Origin: an uncultured Oscillospiraceae bacterium
GTDB lineage: Bacteria; Bacillota; Clostridia; Oscillospirales; Acutalibacteraceae
Length of the DNA: 6,636 bases
Assembly: GCA_905200265.1 (NCBI GenBank)
Contig: CAJKJS010000078.1
Coordinates: forward strand, 1-6,636
Reading direction: 5' to 3'
Shown here: one piece after another, positions 5,631 to 6,636 of the stretch
Layout of the letters: each line of letters opens with the position of its first letter
Numbering within the stretch: the stretch's first letter is position 1
Position numbers and translations under genes: made by a program
Notes under the pieces: model-generated
The model's database searches: none
What the model saw: the letters and a program-made list of their open reading frames with translations, nothing else
Told to the model about the DNA's origin: nothing

Positions 5631-6158
5631 TTGAAAATGCAACGTATGCAAACCGGCCGCCTGCTGATCTTGCTCACCCACCAGGAGGCCACCCGCCTGG
5701 GTTTGTTTGAACGCAATCTTTCGGATCACCGCTACCGTTTGGTGTGTGCCCGATTGCTTAGTGAAGCGTGCCGCCGGTTTCGCCGGTTTCCATTGACCGG
5801 TACCGTGCAGGCCCGCTCTGTCTTACTGCCTGGGGGCGAAATGTTATTCTGGTTTTTGCTTCCACCCGCACGCCGGTTTCGCCTAAAAAATAAATACCGG
5901 TATTTGTGCTGTCAGATTCCGGAAGACGATGCTTTTTTATCTTTATGGGGCCAGCTTTGCCGGGAACCGGCCCTACATGGGCAAGCCGAAATTTATCGTT
6001 TGACGGGTAAAACCCTTTTGCTACTTTCCCTTCCCATGCGGCGGTTTGGTTCTCTATCTCGCCTGTGCGGAGAATTTGCCACGTGCCGGCAGCTCAGTCC
6101 CTGTGAAGCCGCGTGGTTACAAGAACACGGAACGTTAAGCTTTCACCGGCTGTTTTAA
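5631..6158 (+). CDS. MecA-like adaptor protein (short, divergent)
   Basis: A 175-residue protein if started at TTG 5631 (173 from ATG 5637). The N-terminal part (RLLILLTHQEATRLGL, then ARLLSEACRRF) follows the pattern of the MecA N-terminal domain (LTxEDLxxRxL...LFxxMMxxA). The C-terminal half ends EFATCRQLSP...WLQEHGTLSF, like the MecA end with EFGE...YLxEHGK. MecA proteins bind substrates with the N domain and the ClpC unfoldase with the C domain, so this may be a proteolysis adaptor. It is shorter than usual MecA (about 210-240), the acidic linker is replaced by a short basic one (PPARRFRLKNKYR), and the protein is rich in Arg and Cys. It diverges from the Rnf-like operon and overlaps rpe tail to tail. 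The family call rests on pattern only, so the specificity is open. Confidence 0.55.
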   Translation: MKMQRMQTGRLLILLTHQEATRLGLFERNLSDHRYRLVCARLLSEACRRFRRFPLTGTVQARSVLLPGGEMLFWFLLPPARRFRLKNKYRYLCCQIPEDDAFLSLWGQLCREPALHGQAEIYRLTGKTLLLLSLPMRRFGSLSRLCGEFATCRQLSPCEAAWLQEHGTLSFHRLF

Positions 6159-6636
6159 TGCCTCAATGGCCTCTTTAACATCGGGTGCCCGGAAAACACT
6201 GGTCCCCGCTACTAACACATCGGCTCCCGCCTTCACACACTTAACTGCCGTTTGGGGGTTGATTCCTCCATCTACTTCCACCAGAACTTGTGGAGCCCAT
6301 TTTTTAAGCTGTGCCACTTTGGGCATCATATCTTCCATGAAAGTTTGTCCACCAAAACCAGGCTCAACGGTCATAACCAGTACCACATCACAAAGGGGCA
6401 ACATGTCCCGAACCGCTTGAGCCGGCGTACCGGGTTTTAGGACAAGCCCTGCCTGACACCCGGCTTCATGAATGGCCTGCAAGGTTTCTTTTACCGGGCT
6501 TTCACTTTCTACATGAAAGGTAATTAGATCAGCGCCGGCTTTGACCATAGCGGGCACAAAATCCAGCGGCCGGCTGACCATTAAATGTACATCAAAGTAT
6601 AAAGGGCTCTCTTGGCGCAGAGCCGCCACGATACCG
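6135..6636 (-). CDS. rpe: Ribulose-phosphate 3-epimerase (C-terminal part; start lies beyond the right edge)
   Basis: The C-terminal 166 residues of an enzyme of usual length about 215-225, so roughly 50 N-terminal residues lie outside. It interconverts D-ribulose 5-phosphate and D-xylulose 5-phosphate in the pentose phosphate pathway, in the cytoplasm, as a TIM barrel with a bound divalent metal. Within the visible part, DVHLMV holds a metal ligand (His17 of the fragment), MTVEPGFGGQ (88-97) is the phosphate/loop signature, VEVDGGIN holds the catalytic and metal-binding Asp122, and AGTSVF (143-148) is the last phosphate-binding strand. The reading frame is open to the window edge with GIVAALR preceding. 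The stop TAA at 6137-6135 lies inside the end of the MecA-like gene. Sequence is ordinary for Firmicutes. Confidence 0.96.
   Translation of the reverse strand, partial: GIVAALRQESPLYFDVHLMVSRPLDFVPAMVKAGADLITFHVESESPVKETLQAIHEAGCQAGLVLKPGTPAQAVRDMLPLCDVVLVMTVEPGFGGQTFMEDMMPKVAQLKKWAPQVLVEVDGGINPQTAVKCVKAGADVLVAGTSVFRAPDVKEAIEALKQPVKA

Noticed and set aside
1..6636. Insertion sequences, CRISPR arrays, tRNA or rRNA genes
   Set aside because: No transposase motifs, spaced direct repeats or cloverleaf patterns were seen on either strand.

Overview
The window reads like low-GC-to-intermediate Firmicutes DNA, most likely a member of the Clostridia (Oscillospiraceae-like is my guess). The reasons are near-perfect AAGGAGG-type ribosome binding sites in front of almost every gene, tight head-to-tail packing, a MecA-family adaptor, an Rpe with the motif MTVEPGFGGQ, and Rnf-type membrane proteins. 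I ran no search; all family calls come from motifs I could read.

Layout. Positions 5570 down to 1 form one minus-strand gene train of six genes: an RnfD-like, an RnfE-like and an RnfA-like membrane protein (4569-5570, 3956-4618, 3363-3959), then an alpha/beta hydrolase of the monoacylglycerol lipase/lysophospholipase type (2285-3328), an intracellular family 2 glycoside hydrolase (439-2244), and the first 117 codons of a family 88/105-type glycoside hydrolase that runs off the left edge (1-351). Two inverted repeats that look like intrinsic terminators or attenuators lie inside this train, one over the stop codon of the alpha/beta hydrolase (2269-2303) and one after the GH2 gene (399-426). 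The first three genes overlap each other, so they are surely co-expressed; the last three could be partly uncoupled by the hairpins.

On the right, a plus-strand gene (5631-6158) diverges from the Rnf-like operon and encodes a shortened MecA-like adaptor. Its 3' end overlaps by 24 bp the 3' end of rpe (ribulose-5-phosphate 3-epimerase), which comes in on the minus strand from beyond the right edge.

The most unusual item is the Rnf-like module. It holds only the D, E and A type integral-membrane subunits, in that order. No soluble or peripheral subunits (C, B) and no flavoprotein G are present at the places where they normally sit. The cysteines that in Rnf/Na+-NQR hold the intramembrane [2Fe-2S] cluster are replaced in both the E-like (Phe44, Ser123) and the A-like protein (Ser29, Thr117), and the FMN attachment motif of the D-like protein is changed to VTQSP. 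The folds and other signature motifs (VTDPVTAP, NALTPLTD, RALRGLP...MGFTG) are kept and the frames are open, so this looks like a maintained, cofactor-poor derivative of the Rnf membrane core and not a decaying copy. Its function is unknown. No stretch above 300 bp lacks a gene.
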